Shown here in pieces: positions 23,037-33,684 of a stretch of DNA of 64,000 nucleotides. Position 1 is the first letter of the stretch. Every line of letters starts with the position of its first letter. The stretch spans positions 18,894,877 through 18,958,876 of the forward strand of contig OZ020591.1 in assembly GCA_963971535.1 (NCBI GenBank). The letters are read 5' to 3'. Made by a program: the position numbers and the translations under genes. The notes under the pieces are model-generated. The model saw only the letters and a list, made by a program, of their open reading frames with translations. It made no database searches and had not been told where the DNA came from. This DNA is from Notolepis coatsorum (lineage: Eukaryota > Chordata > Actinopteri > Aulopiformes > Paralepididae).

Positions 23037-23936
23037 CAGACCTGGGCATTGTACGGCCAGAATATGATTCTGACCGGCCCGCGAAAGATTACATGATAAT
23101 AATAAAAAAAAATATATATATATATTTTTTTTTAATATTTTTTATTTTTTTTAACTTTTTTCTTTTCATGTCAATGTTCACACGCACAATATACGCTTAG
23201 GAGACATGCTCAGAAGATGTTGGTTCTCTTTGGATCCACCTATATATGTGAACAGACATTCTCAGTCATGATGTTTACCAAGTCCAGGTACAGATTCTCT
23301 CTCACTGATGAACATCTGGCAGCTGTGCTTCGCATCTCCACCTCAGACATGCAACCTGACTTTAATGGACTTGTTAAAGCTCAACAGAGACTGGATTTTT
23401 TACACTGAATGAAAAAAAAAAGAACTGAAGAACACTAAAATGTGGAAATATAACAAGTGAAATGGGACACTTGATGGGACACTTTTTGCACAGTTCTGAA
23501 AACATTAAATGTTTAATATAGGCATGTAAAGTAAAAAAGGCTACAAAACTGGGACACTTTTCTTTACACAGTTCAGTGACATGTCTTGTTTATTTTTGCT
23601 ATAAGATGATGTGATGTCTTTAGAAAGCTAAGAAAATCCTTGTTTCAATAGTATATGAAACTCAAAATGCCCTTTGTTATTATTAATGTTTCACATTTTG
23701 TTTATCATTTTGGAAATAAATTCTATTTGAATAAATGATATTTTTGAAAGCTAACCTCACCCTTTAATTGCCAAATAATAACATACACTCTTACCAGGGG
23801 TCAATGCCATTTACTGCTTTTTATATAGAAATCAAATGTATATTATGCATAATTGAGTTTGGAATTTTGGCCCGGCCCCCCAACATATTTTCAGTTGCTC
23901 ATTCGGCCCCCTGGGGAAAATAATTGCCCACCCCTG
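23037..23936. mobile_element. hAT (Charlie-like) internal-deletion element, innermost of the triple nest
   Basis: Ends CAGACCTGGGCA and TGCCCACCCCTG with 8-bp duplication GTCTAACG (23029-23036, 23937-23944). It keeps only the last part of a transposase gene (23217-23408), as is usual for internally deleted copies. Confidence 0.93.
23217..23408 (+). pseudogene. hAT transposase C-terminal dimerisation domain, remnant
   Basis: A 63-codon frame, FGSTYICEQTFSVMMFTKSR, then LTDEHLAAVLRIST, is the hAT C-terminal dimerisation (hATC) motif of Charlie/GTF2IRD2-like transposases. The reading is clean, ends with a stop at 23406-23408, and has no upstream catalytic domain. It is retained as part of the internally deleted element. 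Confidence 0.85.
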
Positions 23937-24557
23937 GTCTAACGTTATCTAGCCGGCTAGCTACTGATAGCTCATGATATCAACAAATGCTCCAGCAATA
24001 GTCTAGTAGTGCATGATACCTCCGTTGGATAGTTAGCTCACGTTAGCTCACTACGAAATGTCCCAGTAAACTAAATAGTTCACTGAGGCGTTGTCTTAAC
24101 GTTATCTAGCCGGCTAGCAGTAGCTACAGATAGCTCCTGATATCAATGTCTTATAACATTGATTCGATGTGTATTCGAGCCCCTGGCTTCCATCGCATGA
24201 GTATAGGGTCCAGCTGCAGCGCCGGAGAATCCTTGCTGGAGCTGGAGGCTACTCGAGTATACACACAGACAGTGGAGCTGTTTGCAGATAGCGAGCATTT
24301 TGACTTGTTGCGTGGTGGCGATGTCTCGCAGATAATACAACTACAAGTATGATTATATAATATATATATTTTATTAAAAAAAAAATCTTGGCGGGTAGAT
24401 TTTTCCCATCTACCCGCCACTGGCCGGTGAGTCAAAAAGTTAATTTCGTGCCCTGCATATCGCCCAGCCCTACTATAACATGTTTAAAGCAATATCTAGA
24501 TAGATATGTATTTTACCTCCATGTTATTATCAAAATGAAAACCATTGGTTTCCTTCA

Positions 24558-24750
24558 CTAGTTTCATTCTTGGCTGGGTCTTGCTTAACTAGGATTGCCT
24601 AGTCTCATTCATGGCTGGGTCTTGCTTAACTAGGCTTGCCTAGTCTCATTCTTGGCTGGGTCTTGCTTAACTAGGCTTGCCTAGTCTCATTCTTGGCTGG
24701 GTCTTGCTTAACTAGGCTTGCCTAGTCTCATTCTTGGCTGGGTCTTGCAT
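24558..24750. repeat. minisatellite, 41-bp unit, left part
   Basis: Unit: tagtctcattcttggctggg, then tcttgcttaactaggcttgcc; about 4.7 copies. One further unit appears after an insertion, at about 25707-25745. Confidence 0.92.
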
Positions 24751-25706
24751 CCGACGGGCCCTGTACCGGGCCGAGATAAATTTCACGTCATAAATAGATC
24801 AATACAGTCCATATTAATAATGTTGTGGTTTTTTTCTCAAATGTAGCCAAGATTAAATACCCTAACCCTATCAAAACAGCAGTCAAAGTGTATATTTTTC
24901 AGCACTACGTTTGTTTACCAATAATTGTAAGTGTTATTAGCGAAATATGAATTTACAAACATCTCGGTGCATTGTATCAGAAACCGGCAGGAACTTGAGG
25001 AAATTGCGCCGTCATTCATGTTTGCAGTCCTAAGAGAGAGGATACCCAGGGCTTTCGATGGGCTTTTGAATTTCATAAAACTACACTACCCAGCTCACGC
25101 CAGCCCCTGTCAAACATGGAGCCGTCTGGCGTGAAATTACCTTTGAACATTATTTTCGTGATTATGTCTCACGGGCACAAACCTGAACGTTATTGCCATA
25201 AAATAGAAATGTTTTTACCTTTCTGTGAACGTCTAGAGAAAAAAAACGCGTCTCAATCTGATGACAAATGGCGGGGCATGATATTCTATATTCATATTTC
25301 AAATTGCATGTGTCCGGATGGCACAATTCAGTACTGTATCTACAAAAACCCATGTAAATCATCTGCCCTTTATTCATTTGCTTAGATTTTTTCTACACTT
25401 GATCTCAAGAATGTGCTGAATGAGCTTCACATCTGGTCAATGTTAGCATGGTGTTATTCACCGTCAAAGATAAAAAAGAAAAAATTATAATAATAATTGA
25501 TATTCCTTTTGGTTCATTACAATTTACTCAAGCCTAGTAACAGACACAATATGGCTGACATGGGGAATACATTCCCTGAGTTCCATAGACGACCCTAGAT
25601 ACCAATAACATGCAAATGGCCTTGTAGAAGTGGCGCAATCTTCCATTTACTTGGGCATGTACTTTTAGGCACATTTTCTGAAGATATGGCTAGGGCTTAA
25701 GAGGTT
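24751..25706. mobile_element. unclassified insertion splitting the minisatellite
   Basis: The minisatellite stops after ..ggtcttgc and resumes with TTAACTAGG at 25707, so ~955 bases were inserted. The right side ends cttaagagg next to TTAA, which hints at a piggyBac-like element, but the left end lacks a matching TTAA. It contains the repeat shared with 9770-9935 and an 89-codon frame at 25116-25385 (MEPSGVKLPLNIIFVIMSHG ...) that I do not recognise. Confidence 0.45.
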
Positions 25707-25745
25707 AACTAGGCTTGCCTAGTCTTGTTCTTGGCTGGGTTGGGC

Positions 25746-26105
25746 TTGATTTGGTGTCTACTGTAGCCTATTGTCTCTTAGTGGAAGAGAGGCGTGGAGA
25801 GAGACACTCTAACCAAACACACTCAGTTTAGTTTGCACAGCAGATTAAAGTAGATACTTTGATAGTGGGATGTACAATGTACCCCTGTTTGGTGTTGGAT
25901 TATGATTTACAGATTTACAGTCATGACCTGATATTATGAATGAATGATCATTGCATTTATATAGTGCTTTATATTATTTAATATTTAATATTTAAAATGA
26001 GCCATGACAGTGAACTGTAGAAATTGAAATCCAGTCAGGTTGTTGTAAAAATATAGAACATAGTTTATAAGTGATCAGTTTATAGATCAGAGACAATCAT
26101 GTGTA
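25746..26105. other. no recognised gene; possible repeat start near 25935
   Basis: A/T-rich sequence. At 25935-25975 gcatttatatagtgcttta resembles the start of the repeat that continues at about 27700 (caaagcactttacagtg), so later insertions may have divided one older repeat. Confidence 0.35.
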
Positions 26106-26113
26106 CACACAAT

Positions 26114-26424
26114 TAGGGATGGGTACCGTTCACATTTGAACCGATACGGTACCGGTACCTGTGAATCGATACCGGTACTAAACTTCAAATAACCACACTT
26201 TCGACCGTTTTCGGCTTGCCATTGCCCCGACTGCTTTGTTGTTGAATCAAGTCAAAGGTAAGCGTATATTGTGCATGTGAACGTTGACGTGAAAAAAAAA
26301 GTAAAAAACAAATAAAAAATACTGAAATCTGGCACCGACGGATCTCACGTGAATCGGTACTCGGTAGTACCGACGTGATTCGGTAGGTACCTTTTAAAAG
26401 TACCTAATTCGGTACCCATCCCTA
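26114..26424. mobile_element. hAT MITE, 311 bp
   Basis: Ends TAGGGATGGGTACCG and CGGTACCCATCCCTA with 8-bp duplication CACACAAT (26106-26113, 26425-26432). Inverted subterminal ggtaccggtacc-type repeats. No ORF. Confidence 0.95.
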
Positions 26425-26689
26425 CACACAATGCTTCTGACCAGAAAGTGACCAAGAGCTCCGGTCAGAACACATTAAATACATAATTGAAATGACGTAC
26501 ACTAGACATCCAGATATGACAGAAAGGTCAACAAAATATGCCCTAGCAGGGCTGTACACTGCGACGAGATCGTCGCAAATTGCCCCTTTAATTGGCCTTT
26601 GCGATTGGTAAATAATATTTGGGGGCGGGCTTGCGAGTAGTGATTTCAAGCCTTGCATTCGCATTTCACTCCTAAATGATCCAAGGCCA

Positions 26690-26829
26690 AGGGGGACCCT
26701 GATGGAAACAAGACAAACGTCTTTCTCAGGTCTGCATCCCCTTAACAATTGTGTGTATTGAGCCGTACTGTATTGTACCCATTCTGCAATCTGTTAAATA
26801 AAGTTTTCATTCATTCATTCATTCATTCA
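26690..26829 (+). mobile_element. LINE family A, 3' tail
   Basis: Plus-strand copy of the conserved family A 3' end (accctgatggaaacaagaca ... ctgcaatctgttaaataaag) with a terminal ttcattcattcattcat tail. It is severely 5'-truncated. Confidence 0.85.
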
Positions 26830-27229
26830 TGACGCTGAGCACTGTATGATCAGCGGGGAAAATCAACTGAGCACTCACTCTGATAGACTGGCTGATTTAG
26901 CTATGAAGAAAAGTAAAGTTAGTAGTAAGGATGGGAATCGATGGTTCCTAACTGGGTTTTGGTCATATGCTCCCGAAATTCTCCCGCTGTTTGGCTGCTT
27001 CTATGTGCAGTGAAAACTACTCTAAATGCTTTAGAACCTAGTCATTGATTTAGTTCAGGGTTAGCCGCGGAGCTAACGCTAGCTAACGCTAGCTAACGTG
27101 AGCTAATCAAGCTCATAGAGAGAGATAAACAGCTGACAGCAGGTAGTACATGTACAAATACAATAAAACAAGGGGTGGGGGCTGTTGTGTAAACCTTGTA
27201 CTCTTTAGTTCACATATAATAAGAGACGG
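26830..27229. other. no recognised gene
   Basis: Sequence with several gctaacgctagctaacg strings. No coding signal; probably interior of an old hAT-type repeat. Confidence 0.35.
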
Positions 27230-27560
27230 AGGGTTGACTGTTTACTAGTAGGGACCGGTGCGTATTCGAGCTGAGGGCACGCTGAATATAGTCAATAGGG
27301 TCCAGCTGCAGCGGCGGAGAATCCTGGCCGTAGCTGGAGGCTACAGTATAGGGTCCAGCTGCAGCTCCGGAGAATCCTGGCCGTAGCTGGAGGCTACTCG
27401 AGTACACACAGACAGTGGAGCTGGTTGCATATAGCGAGCATTTTGACTTGTTGCGTGGTGGCGATGTCTCGCAGATAATACAACTACAAGTATGATTATA
27501 TAATATATATATTTTATTAAAAAAAATTATATAATTTTTTTTTTTTTTAAATCAAAAACA
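27230..27560. repeat. fragment of the 5482-6541 hAT family
   Basis: Contains tagggtccagctgcagc (twice), the block gtagctggaggctactcgag and catacttgtagttgtattat in complement, as in 5640-5840 and 24180-24370. No termini are seen. Confidence 0.7.
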
Positions 27561-27699
27561 ATCGATATAAATAATGGTCGCCTAGTGTCTCTGCTGTAGT
27601 CAGACCAGTTTACTAGTTGGTCATATTAAACTAGTCAAGGCTATTGGAGATAGAATATGTATTTCAACACAGATCTATAATGACATGATAATATTTCCC

Positions 27700-27949
27700 T
27701 CACACACTCAAAGCACTTTACAGTGTAGGATGTAAATGGCCTCCTTCACCACTGGGTAGCACCCAACCTTGGGCTACAGGCTCAATGGCTGTGAGACACT
27801 GGCACCAGGCACACATCACACTACACAGTGGCTGAAAGGCTCAGGAAACGGGGGTTGATACCAGCCAATTCAGGGGAAGGGATGATAAGGTGGCCTTGAT
27901 GTCAGAGACCTGATTGGGAATTTGTCCAGGAACGTCGGGGAACCAGACA
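27700..27949. repeat. dispersed fish repeat (LINE 3'-UTR style), part 1
   Basis: From caaagcactttacagtg to ggggaaccagacaccctggg; the style matches a widespread fish repeat that continues with tttttaattaccaaattcag, found here after two insertions at 30132-30215. Those two insertions (27959-29024 and 29033-30123) landed at the same spot. Confidence 0.6.
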
Positions 27950-27958
27950 CCCTGGGTC

Positions 27959-29024
27959 GCGTGTATCACTTCCGCAACGGATTTAGTCGGATTTCGGTTT
28001 CCGGGTTCGCCTGATTGGCCGCGACGGCCACGTGACACGCTGTGGCACGCCCCCGCGGCAGCGTTGCCGCTGCGCGCTACTGCTAGAGTTCACTTCCCCT
28101 TTCACATCGCTGCTGTTTAATAAAATAGTATAGCATGTAAAATAGTAGTAAAAATAGAGGTCACGCGCGTGTTCAGTATAGACATATGTACAATGTTCGA
28201 TGCAGAATAGAAGTAACTGAGTTACCATACAATATACAATATACTATGCAATGTACTAATATACAATACGCTATAGTGCAAAGCAGCAATGGGATGAGGT
28301 ACAATTTACAGTAAGGTGTACGAGTTGCAGTGCAAATGCTTCTTACTGTTGCGCTCCAGAGACTGTTACTGATAGCGTATTGTATATTAGTACATTGCAT
28401 AGTATATTGTATATTGTATGGTACAGTAACAGTCTCTGGACCGCAACAGTAAGAAGCATTTGCACTGCAACTCGTACACCTTACTGTAAATTGTACCTCA
28501 TCTTGTCTAGCACAGTCTCTAACAGTAACAGTAAGAAGCATTTTGGATAAAAGTATTCTGTACTTCTGTATGACAACAATGTATGTCTTTCAAATGTTAA
28601 ATGATAAATGATTAAATGATACACACTGAAATCTACGCTCTCTCATCCTGCTTTCACCCACGCGACAATATTATTAAACAGCAGCGATGTGAAAGGGGAA
28701 GTCTCTAACAGTAACAGTAAGAAGCATTTTGGATAAAAGTATTCTGTACTTCTGTATGACAACAATGTATGCCTTTCAAATGTTAAATGATAAATGATTA
28801 AATGATACACACTGAAATCTACGCTCTCTCATCCTGCTTTTGCCAACACGACAATATTAAACAGCAGCGATGTGAAAGGGGAAGTGAACTCCAGTAGCAG
28901 CGCGCAGTGGCGCCGCTGCCGCTGCCACGGGGGCGTGCCACGGCGTGTCACGAGGCCGTCGCGGCCAATCAGGCGAACCCAGAAACCGAAATCCGACTAA
29001 ATCCGTTGCGGAAGTGATACACGC
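27959..29024. mobile_element. long-TIR element with 9-bp target duplication (Mutator/MULE-like)
   Basis: Inverted terminal repeats of about 170 bases: the left arm gcgtgtatcacttccgcaac ... is complementary to the right arm ending gttgcggaagtgatacacgc. It is flanked by the 9-bp duplication CCCTGGGTC (27950-27958, 29025-29033); 9 bp with long TIRs suggests MULE. The interior is not transposase: it holds LINE B-type 3'-UTR fragments (acattgtacatatgtctata in complement) and a 180-base segment present twice (28505-28690, 28703-28880). Confidence 0.8.
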
Positions 29025-29032
29025 CCCTGGGT

Positions 29033-30123
29033 CAGGGAACAAAATAACCACCCGCCAAACGCCAATAGCGTGTAGATTTCCTCCTTGGCTGGTAAATTAC
29101 AGAGGCTACTAAGCCACTCTGGCGTTTAAAGAAATTGGGAGGCATATGAGCATATTAGAGTATTCTATCAAGGCTATAATACATTATGAGCTTTCACTCG
29201 CATTTGCCACAAAAAAAATAGATTTGTGCGAACTGGAAAAATCATTTAGGAGCACAGTGTGCAAGTAATCGTCTTGCGTAGTGGGCGTGTCAACGCGCAA
29301 TTGTCATTTCATAATAGTCACGGAGCAGCGCGGACCAGCTCTGTAACAACTCATCTCGAGTCTGCTTCTATGTGCAACGAAAACTCTGCGAGCAGCGGTT
29401 CCAATTGTCTAACATGCTTTGCATCCTCACCAGTCCTGTATAACCACGCTGCGCTAAAAACATTAACTACCGTAATGTTATCTGCTAACTGAGTACTCCA
29501 ACTAAGCTACCTGCTAACGCTAACTACTGCTAACGCTAATCACTGGGAAGTGGGAACACTTAAAGGCATAGTGAGGGAAGGAGGGGCTGAGAATCTCTTT
29601 CTCTGTGTGTGTGTGTGTCTCTCCCTCTCTCTACATCTCCTGAACCTATTTCATTCAAAAGGAAGATATTGATGGACAGTAGCTATAGTAACTATTATTC
29701 AATAGCGTTTAAATTATAATGCATTAAATAATTGTATAAAGAATTTTCCAAAGCAGCTTGACAACCAATATCCTTTGCGTCTAGTAGGCATGGGCCAATG
29801 TGTGATTTTGGTGGTATGTGCTATTTGCACAGATGTTTGTCCCTTAGTATGCACAGTATAATATGCATGTAATAAATAGTTTGTTTATAAACTCTGTTAC
29901 TTGAAAGTAGTACCCCTAATATTTTTTGTAATTTAGGAGCACATGTGCTCCCTGGGAAAAGGGTTAGCGTAGAGCCCTGTATAATAGTAATAATAATTAC
30001 ACATGACGATATACTAAAAAGCTATTTCTAATTTCTGGCTGGTAAAAAATCTGCCTGGCTGGTAGTTTTTTTAATCTACCAGCCACCTTGGCTGGTAAGC
30101 CAAAAAGTTAATTTTGTTCCCTG
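29033..30123. mobile_element. non-autonomous hAT element, 1091 bp
   Basis: Ends CAGGGAACAAAATAACC and TTAATTTTGTTCCCTG, with 8-bp duplication CCCTGGGT; the right copy is 30124-30131 and the left copy is 29025-29032. The left duplication is shared with the neighbouring 9-bp duplication, which adds the first base of this hAT. No transposase. Confidence 0.92.
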
Positions 30124-30131
30124 CCCTGGGT

Positions 30132-30215
30132 TTTTTAATTACCAAATTCAGTCGGGACCCCGGTTTAACGTCTCATCTGAAGAATGGCACTCTCAGCTGT
30201 ATGGTGTCCCTATCA
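30132..30215. repeat. dispersed fish repeat, part 2
   Basis: Continuation (tttttaattaccaaattcag, cggtttaacgtctcatctga) of the repeat at 27700-27949 after the two insertions. Confidence 0.6.
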
Positions 30216-30264
30216 CCATGTCTTTGGGTTGATTTATCAGCGTGCAGGTGAGTTTTGAGAGAAA

Positions 30265-30600
30265 CTTTGTGGTCTTGGTTGAGCAGGTGGAGAGAGTTAG
30301 TCTGTTTGACACTGTGGTCTTGGTTGACCAGGTGGAGAGAGTTAGAGAGTCTGTTTGACACTGAGGTCTTGGTTGACCAGATGGAGAGAGTTAGAGAGTC
30401 TGTTTGACACTGAGGTCTTGGTTGACCAGATGGAGAGAGTTAGATAGTCTGTTTGACACTGAGGTCTTGGTTGACCAGGTGGAGAGAGTTAGAGAGTCTG
30501 TTTGACACTGGTCTTGGTTGACCAGGTGGAGGGAGTTAGAGAGTCTGTTTGACACTGGTCTTGGTTGACCAGGTGGAGAGAGTTAGTCTGTTTGACACTG
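30265..30600. repeat. minisatellite, ~45-bp unit, about 8 copies
   Basis: Unit: ggtcttggttgaccaggtgg, then agagagttagagagtctgtt, then tgacactg, with small length variants. No coding role. Confidence 0.92.
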
Positions 30601-30781
30601 TTGGCATGTTTCTTGACACAATAAGCAGGTCATGGTGCTTCTGGCAGGAAGGTGGTCTAAGCGTATATACTGGGCTACTTCATAATTTTTTATAAAAACA
30701 AATATGTACTGATTGAAAAAGGCACAAATCATCTACTGTATGGAACCAGCTGTTAGAGGCCAGAATAGAATGATTGGAACT

Positions 30782-31159
30782 CCTCTTCTTCTTTTAGCTT
30801 TTCCCGTCAGGGGTCGCCACAGCAGATCATCCGTTTCCATCTGTTTCTGTCATCTGCGTCGTCCTCCGTCACTCCCGCTGCCTGCATGTCCTCCTTCACT
30901 GTGTCCATAAACCTCCTCTTGGGCCTTCCCCTCCTCCTCTCTCCTGGCAGCTCCATCTCCAGCATCCTCCTCCCGATGTACCCCACCTCCCTCCTCCGCA
31001 CATGTCCAAACCATCTCAGTCTTGCTTCTCTCACTTTCTGCCCGAACTGCTCAACATGGGCCGTTCCTCTGATGTAGACATTTTCTATTTTGTCCAACCT
31101 TGTTACTCCCAGAGAGAACCTTAACATCTTCATCTCTGCCACCTCCAGCTCCGCCACCT
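30782..31159 (-). mobile_element. RTE-type LINE, 3' end
   Basis: The minus strand encodes the last ~116 residues of an RTE-group reverse transcriptase: VREARLRWFGHVRRREVGYI, RRRGRPKRRFMDTVKEDMQ, and a tail ending MICCGDP just before the short 3' UTR. Flanked by a ~19-base target duplication GAATAGAATGAYTGGAACT (30763-30781; 31160-31178, one mismatch), typical of LINE integration. The remaining frame is open, so this is a fairly young 5'-truncated copy. Confidence 0.88.
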
Positions 31160-31178
31160 GAATAGAATGACTGGAACT

Positions 31179-31432
31179 ATAGCATCACAATTAGTGTAGA
31201 CAAATCGCCAGTTTCCTGTAATGTCTGGCTTCAGCATTAGAATTAAAAATCAAGATCTAGTTTATTCTTGTGTACTTATTATTTAAAAAACTAAATACCG
31301 TTCCTCTCAGCCCAGAGCAGTGCAACAAGAAAGGATAAAATAGAAACTAAAATGTATCTGCATATGAAATATTCAATCTAAAAAGATAATTAAGAAGCGA
31401 TACAAAAAACATATAATACACCCAATCAATGA
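31179..31432. other. no recognised gene
   Basis: A/T-rich sequence. The end near 31390-31430 may belong to the 3' UTR of the following LINE. Confidence 0.35.
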
Positions 31433-33135
31433 TTAAATAAAAACATATAAGTCAACATAGGAGGAGCAGAGAGGACGGTCAATGCGCTCTGTTGATGAGT
31501 CTGATGGCTTGGGGGGAAAACTTCTGCCGATTGGCTCTGGCTGTGTGGCTGCGGTAGCACTTTCCAGACCACAGCTGGAACAGTCCATGGTTGGGGTGAT
31601 TGAAGTCCTTGATGATTTTCCCGGCTTTTTTGGATGCACCGGCTCTCGTAGATAACCTGTATTTAGGGAAGCTCACATCCAAAGATTTTTTCGGCTGTCC
31701 TCACGACTCTGCTCAGCGCTCTTAGGTTGAGGTCGGTGCAGCTCCCCCTCCAGGCGGTGATTTACCCCGTCAGGACGCTCTCTGTTGTTCCTCTGTCCCG
31801 CCTCAAAATGGTCCAGCACTCTGCAGCTAGGTTCCTTACCGGTACCAGAAAGAGAGAGCACATCACACCAGTCCTAGCCTCCCTACACTGGCTCCCAGTC
31901 CCATTTAGAATAGACTTTAAAATCCTCCTCCTCACCTTTAAAGCACTATCGGGTGCAGCACCCTTATACATCACCGAGCTCATCACCCCCTACGCAGCAC
32001 CCAGGTCACTAAGATCCTCCAACCAGGCTCGGCTGGTCCCCCCCCCCGCACCAGACTCAAAAAGAGAGGCGATCGCTCCTTCAAGGCCCTGATTCTCCCA
32101 CACCCTAACTCACACACTCCCATGTAATTTTATCCTGCCCCCCCCCTCCTGTATATCTTCTTATGCTCCTCTGTCCCCTGTGTGCTACTGTACTTTGTGT
32201 TCCCCTATTCGTGTGTTGTCCTACTCTCTGAATGGACTGTCTTGTCCTGCTGTGCCTTTTTGTATTTGTGTATTTTATATTAGGACATTGATTTTAAGCT
32301 TTGATTGTATAGCACTTTGGTTGGCTCTTGTGCTTTTAAACGTGCTATATAAATAAATTACTTACTTGACTTGACTTAACACTTTCAGGATCTTGGGTGT
32401 CATGCCGACGTTCTTCAGCCTCCTGAGGTGGTAGAGGCGTTGTTGGGCCTTTTTTACCACATGATTTGTGTAAACGTCCCAGGTTAGTTTGTCGGTGCTG
32501 TGAACACGAGGAACTTAGAACTGCTGACTCTCTCCACTGCAGCCCTGTCGATGGTAATGGTTTCCAGCTTCTCTCCCCTTCTCCTGTAGTCTATGACCAG
32601 CTCTTTGGTCTTGTCCACGTTGAGAGAGACGTTGTTCTCCTGGCACCACTTTGCCAGGTTGTCAACCTCCCTGTTTTGTCTGTAGGCATATTGGTGTTAT
32701 CCAGTCTGAGCGGTAGGTTGCTGTTGAGCAGTGTCTTGATGTGCGTCTCAAAGCATTTGCTCAGTATGGCGGTGAGAGCAACTGGGCGCCAGTCGTTGAG
32801 GCTTGTTACCTTGCTCTAATTTGGTACTGGCACAATGTGGGCTGATTTGAAGCAGGATGGGTCTATACTCAAGGAGAGGGACAGGTTGAATATGTCCGTG
32901 AACACCCCAGTCAGCTCCGCCATACATGCTCTGATCACCCGGCCTGGGATGTGATCTGGCCCGGCTGCTTTCCTGGTGTTGTTGCGCTTAAACTGAGCAA
33001 GAACATCAACCTCTGTGACAGATTTCTTTCCTCGGCACAACGTCCTCAATGCATTTCTGTAGGAAACCAGTGATTCCTCCGTGTTTTCCTCAATGTTATT
33101 GTCCGATGAATCACTGAACATTTCCCACTTTGCAT
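31433..33135 (-). mobile_element. LINE family B relative, decayed, minus strand
   Basis: Minus-strand pieces: 33121-32816 (RNNTRKAAGPDHIPGRVIRA, fingers region of the reverse transcriptase), ~32690-32373 (C-terminal part after the palm, complement of LSLNVDKTKELVIDYR-type text) and 31730-31479 (KAGKIIKDFNHPNHGLFQLW ... FSPQAIRLINRAH). The catalytic palm is missing between 32816 and ~32690. A second LINE is inserted at 31775-32372. Inactive. Confidence 0.8.
31775..32372 (+). mobile_element. L2-like LINE (family D), 3' end
   Basis: The plus strand encodes KMVQHSAARFLTGTRKREHI, TPVLASLHWLPVPFRIDFKI and APLYITELITPYAAPRSLRS, the C-terminal region of an L2/CR1-type ORF2, then a 3' UTR ending gtgctatataaataaattac with a ttgacttgact tail. 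Inserted opposite to LINE B. Confidence 0.82.
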
Positions 33136-33196
33136 GATCAAAATCGATTGGTCAGACCAGATCTGTACTTCCTTAATGGTCGGCGGTGCTTGTTTA

Positions 33197-33315
33197 AGCA
33201 TTACATCACGCGCAGGAGTGGGTTGTGAAAATTAGACCATGCCTAGGGGTGGTCGTTAGACCCCCCTAGGCATGGTCTAATTTTCACAATCCACGACTAC
33301 AAGTGGTGTAATGCT
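33197..33315. repeat. hairpin-forming palindrome
   Basis: 33219-33255 pairs with 33260-33294 almost perfectly (gaaaattagaccatgcctag against ctaggcatggtctaattttc), with an imperfect extension to agcattacatcac / gtggtgtaatgct. Probably a small MITE. Confidence 0.75.
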
Positions 33316-33565
33316 TTTATACAACTGGCACATTCATCCAACCTTATTGCTATACAATAAACACACATTAATTGAAGATTTATTGAGAAAACCATCCGCC
33401 AGAAAAAGTAGTTCCCAAAAAAAAGGAGAAGTTGCCTCCATGTGGAAGCAGCTCGGAAGTGCATCCAACTGTTCTCAGTAGGACATCCAACAAACTAACA
33501 CATCCAACTGTCTCTCAACTAGGCATCCAACAAACTAACACATCCAACTTTTCTTTGGTTTTTAA

Positions 33566-33613
33566 CCTACTTTCTATAGAACTTCATTCTTAGATGCTTC
33601 TATAGAAAGTAGG
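33566..33613. repeat. short palindrome, cctactttctatagaa / ttctatagaaagtagg
   Basis: A 48-base inverted repeat with the same end sequence (ctttctatagaa) as the larger palindrome at 33685-34006; possibly a minimal relative. Confidence 0.7.
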
Positions 33614-33684
33614 TAAAACAAATTAAAAAAAGTTTTCTTTGCCCTATAGGGAAAAAAAATATTATAATTTCTTTTGTAAACCTA

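Larger units (their letters stand above)
22667..24455. mobile_element. non-autonomous hAT element, middle of the triple nest
   Basis: Inverted ends CAGGGCACAAAATTA and TTAATTTCGTGCCCTG, with 8-bp duplication CATATCGC (22659-22666, 24456-24463). It shares end and interior sequence, in the opposite orientation, with 5482-6541 (gcgggtagat, agctccactgtctgtgtgta). It inserted within 17 bases of the right terminus of hAT-2. Confidence 0.93.
21726..24472 (+). mobile_element. hAT DNA transposon (hAT-2, ZBED type), outer element of a triple nest
   Basis: Inverted ends TAGGGCTGGGCGATAAAACG and TATCGCCCAGCCCTA, with 8-bp duplication CTATAACA (21718-21725, 24473-24480). It keeps a transposase N-terminus (21968-22420) but lacks the catalytic domain; most of its right part is occupied by two younger hATs (22667-24455 and 23037-23936). 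Confidence 0.95.

Noticed and set aside
25116-25385. 89-codon frame MEPSGVKLPLNII...
   Set aside because: Unrecognised and inside an unclassified insertion; no start context or partner exon, so not called a gene.
26549-29985. Possible hAT with ends cagggctgtacac (26549) and gtagagccctg (~29985)
   Set aside because: No matching 8-bp flanks, and several independent elements lie between.
30265-30600. CRISPR-like look of regularly spaced repeats (also at 3090, 24558, 58793 and 62883)
   Set aside because: Repeats are directly tandem without unique spacers, in a eukaryotic context; these are minisatellites.
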